Source: Marinobacter profundi
Lineage (GTDB): Bacteria > Pseudomonadota > Gammaproteobacteria > Pseudomonadales > Oleiphilaceae
Reading direction: 5' to 3'
Assembly: GCF_002744715.1 (NCBI RefSeq)
Contig: NZ_KZ319375.1
Location: forward strand, 1 to 64,000
DNA length: 64,000 nt
Shown here: positions 61,082 through 64,000 of the stretch, piece after piece
Layout: every line of letters begins with the position of its first letter
Numbering within the stretch: position 1 is the first letter of the stretch
Made by a program: the position numbers and the translations under genes
Notes under the pieces: model-generated
The model's input: only the letters and a program-made list of their open reading frames with translations
Told to the model about the DNA's origin: nothing
Databases searched by the model: none

Positions 61082-61138
61082 CCGGGGACGGGCTTGAGCC
61101 AGCACCCTTCCCCACCCCGGGGACAGGCTTGAGCCTGC
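61082..61138. repeat. REP-like pair of palindromic repeats
   Basis: Two copies of a 22-bp unit CCGGGGACRGGCTTGAGCC-W-GC at 61082-61103 and 61117-61138, spaced 35 bases apart. The core CAGGCTTGAGCCTG (61124-61137) in copy 2 is a perfect inverted repeat; copy 1 is slightly degenerate. It lies in the gltD-hemE gap. I recall similar GGCTCAAGCC-type intergenic elements in Marinobacter, but could not check copy number. Confidence 0.6.
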
Positions 61139-61154
61139 CCCCCCCTTGGTTTTC

Positions 61155-62612
<1,458 letters not shown>

Positions 62613-62649
62613 TCAGCGACGCCAGCCCCGAACCCATCACGTGCGGCCC

Positions 62650-64000
62650 TTACTCCGGACGCGCCCGGGTACTCGCCAGCAGGCTGCGCAGGTTCGCCGC
62701 CTTGGGTTTGACCAGCCAGAAGCGGCCGATGTAGTCGTCGAAATCTTCAAGGATATGCTCCGCCCAGGTACTGCCGGTTTCCGAGATGTGCTCACGGATG
62801 ACGCCGCGCAGGTGGTTTCGGTAGGCCTCCATTTCCTCGCGGGAAATGCGCTGGATTTCCACCAGTTCGTGGTTGTACTTGTCCACGAAGGTGTTATCCA
62901 GATCCAGCACATAGGCAAAGCCCCCGGTCATGCCGGCACCGAAGTTATAGCCGGTGCTGCCCAGCACGGTTACCAGACCACCGGTCATGTATTCGCAGCA
63001 GTGATCGCCGGCACCTTCAACCACGGCATGGGCACCGGAGTTGCGCACCGCAAAACGCTCGCCTGCCGTGCCGGCCGCAAACAACTTGCCGCCAGTAGCG
63101 CCGTAGAGGCAGGTATTACCGATGATGGATGTTTCCTGGGTATTGAAGTTGCTGCCGCGGGGCGGCTTGACCACCAGCTTGCCGCCGGTCATCCCCTTGC
63201 CCACGTAGTCGTTGGCGTCGCCTTCCAGGATCAGGTTGAGACCACCCACGTTCCACACACCGAAGCTCTGGCCGGCGGTGCCCACCAGATCCAAAGTGAT
63301 CGGCGCATCCGCCATACCCTGGTTACCGTGCCGGGCGGCGATTTCGCCGGACAGCCGGGCACCGATGGAACGGTCGCAGTTGGTCACTTTATAGCTCCAG
63401 GCGCCGCCGGTCTTGTCGGCAATCGCAGCCGCCACATCCTTCACCATCCGCTCGGCCAGGGTACCCTGGTCAAACGGCTGGTTGCGCTCGACCTGACAGG
63501 TCTGCGGCTTGTCTGCCGGAATGTGGTCATTGGACAGCAGCCGGCTCAGGTCCAGCTTCTGCTGCCGCTCGGTATCTCCCGGCAGGCGCTCCAGCAGGTC
63601 GACACGCCCCACCAGCTCTTCCAGGTTACGAACACCCAGACGGGCCATCCATTCACGGGTTTCTTCCGCCACAAAACGGAAGAAATTCATCGCCATCTCC
63701 ACCGTACCCTTGAAGTGCTCTTCCCGCAGGTAGTCATTCTGGGTCGCAACCCCGGTTGCGCAGTTGTTCAGGTGACAGATACGCAGGTATTTGCAACCCA
63801 GGGCAACCATCGGCGTGGTGCCGAAACCAAAACTCTCGGCGCCGAGAATGGCGGCCTTGACCACATCAAGACCCGTCTTGATACCGCCGTCAGTCTGCAG
63901 GCGGATCTTGCCCCGCAGATCGTTGGCACGCAGCGCCTGCTGGGTTTCCGTCAGCCCCAGTTCCCAGGGAGAACCGGCGTAACGGATGGACGTCAGCGGA
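62650..64000 (-). CDS. gltB: Glutamate synthase (NADPH), large subunit, C-terminal part
   Basis: Partial gene: the reading frame stays open to the right edge, so the N-terminal amidotransferase domain and start are outside. Visible are the end of the FMN/synthase domain ([16 protein letters not shown]), the 3Fe-4S cysteines [16 protein letters not shown], and the C-terminal GXGXG beta-helix. A full GltB is about 1480 residues; about 449 are here. Confidence 0.97.
   Translation of the reverse strand, partial: PLTSIRYAGSPWELGLTETQQALRANDLRGKIRLQTDGGIKTGLDVVKAAILGAESFGFGTTPMVALGCKYLRICHLNNCATGVATQNDYLREEHFKGTVEMAMNFFRFVAEETREWMARLGVRNLEELVGRVDLLERLPGDTERQQKLDLSRLLSNDHIPADKPQTCQVERNQPFDQGTLAERMVKDVAAAIADKTGGAWSYKVTNCDRSIGARLSGEIAARHGNQGMADAPITLDLVGTAGQSFGVWNVGGLNLILEGDANDYVGKGMTGGKLVVKPPRGSNFNTQETSIIGNTCLYGATGGKLFAAGTAGERFAVRNSGAHAVVEGAGDHCCEYMTGGLVTVLGSTGYNFGAGMTGGFAYVLDLDNTFVDKYNHELVEIQRISREEMEAYRNHLRGVIREHISETGSTWAEHILEDFDDYIGRFWLVKPKAANLRSLLASTRARPE

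Overview
The window is chromosomal DNA of a GC-rich gammaproteobacterium close to Marinobacter. Supporting this are the Pseudomonas-like order of its housekeeping blocks, a wax-ester synthase/diacylglycerol acyltransferase (WS/DGAT) gene, and a PilSR-controlled type IV pilus region. No phage, transposase, integrase, CRISPR array or tRNA was recognised. Almost every gene belongs to a known family. The unusual material is a doubled minor-pilin/PilY1 region and several intergenic signals.

Layout. (1) 1-6161, minus strand: an rRNA-type promoter firing off the left edge, then msrQ-msrP (periplasmic methionine sulfoxide repair), pssA (phosphatidylserine synthase) and ilvI-ilvH-ilvC (branched-chain amino acids) behind a long leader with a palindrome-overlapped promoter. 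(2) 6634-12585: a DUF4124 protein, clpB with a sigma-32-type promoter, pgeF-rluD, and divergent bamD. (3) 12628-17442: nadE, then the pilS-pilR two-component system. (4) 17510-31780: two consecutive minus-strand minor-pilin operons. Cluster A is fimT/fimU-pilV-pilW-pilX-pilY1. Cluster B is the same plus pilE. A solitary fimT lies between them on the plus strand. Each cluster is preceded by a CRP/Vfr-like site. (5) 31921-39424, minus: ispH-fkpB-lspA-ileS-ribF-murJ. (6) 39625-44460: rpsT, proB, obgE, rpmA-rplU, ispB. (7) 44512-49323: a glutathionyl-hydroquinone reductase, divergent LysR regulator, WS/DGAT, a DUF2057-like lipoprotein and a small DUF6316-like protein. (8) 49359-56012, minus: pgpA-thiL-nusB-ribH-ribBA-ribD-nrdR-glyA, tightly coupled and lacking the usual riboflavin synthase gene. 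(9) 56333-59447, plus: ettA and radA. (10) 59457-64000, minus: a PilZ protein, hemE, gltD and the 3' part of gltB.

Functional picture. PilS/PilR would sense pilin and activate sigma-54 pilin transcription. The minor pilins with PilY1 would form the priming/tip complex. IspH and LspA, next to the pilus region, serve isoprenoid and lipoprotein maturation. ispB makes the quinone side chain. The rib/thiL/ribF genes supply flavin and thiamin cofactors. gltBD and hemE serve nitrogen assimilation and haem synthesis. All calls come from reading the sequence and recalling protein families; no database search was run.
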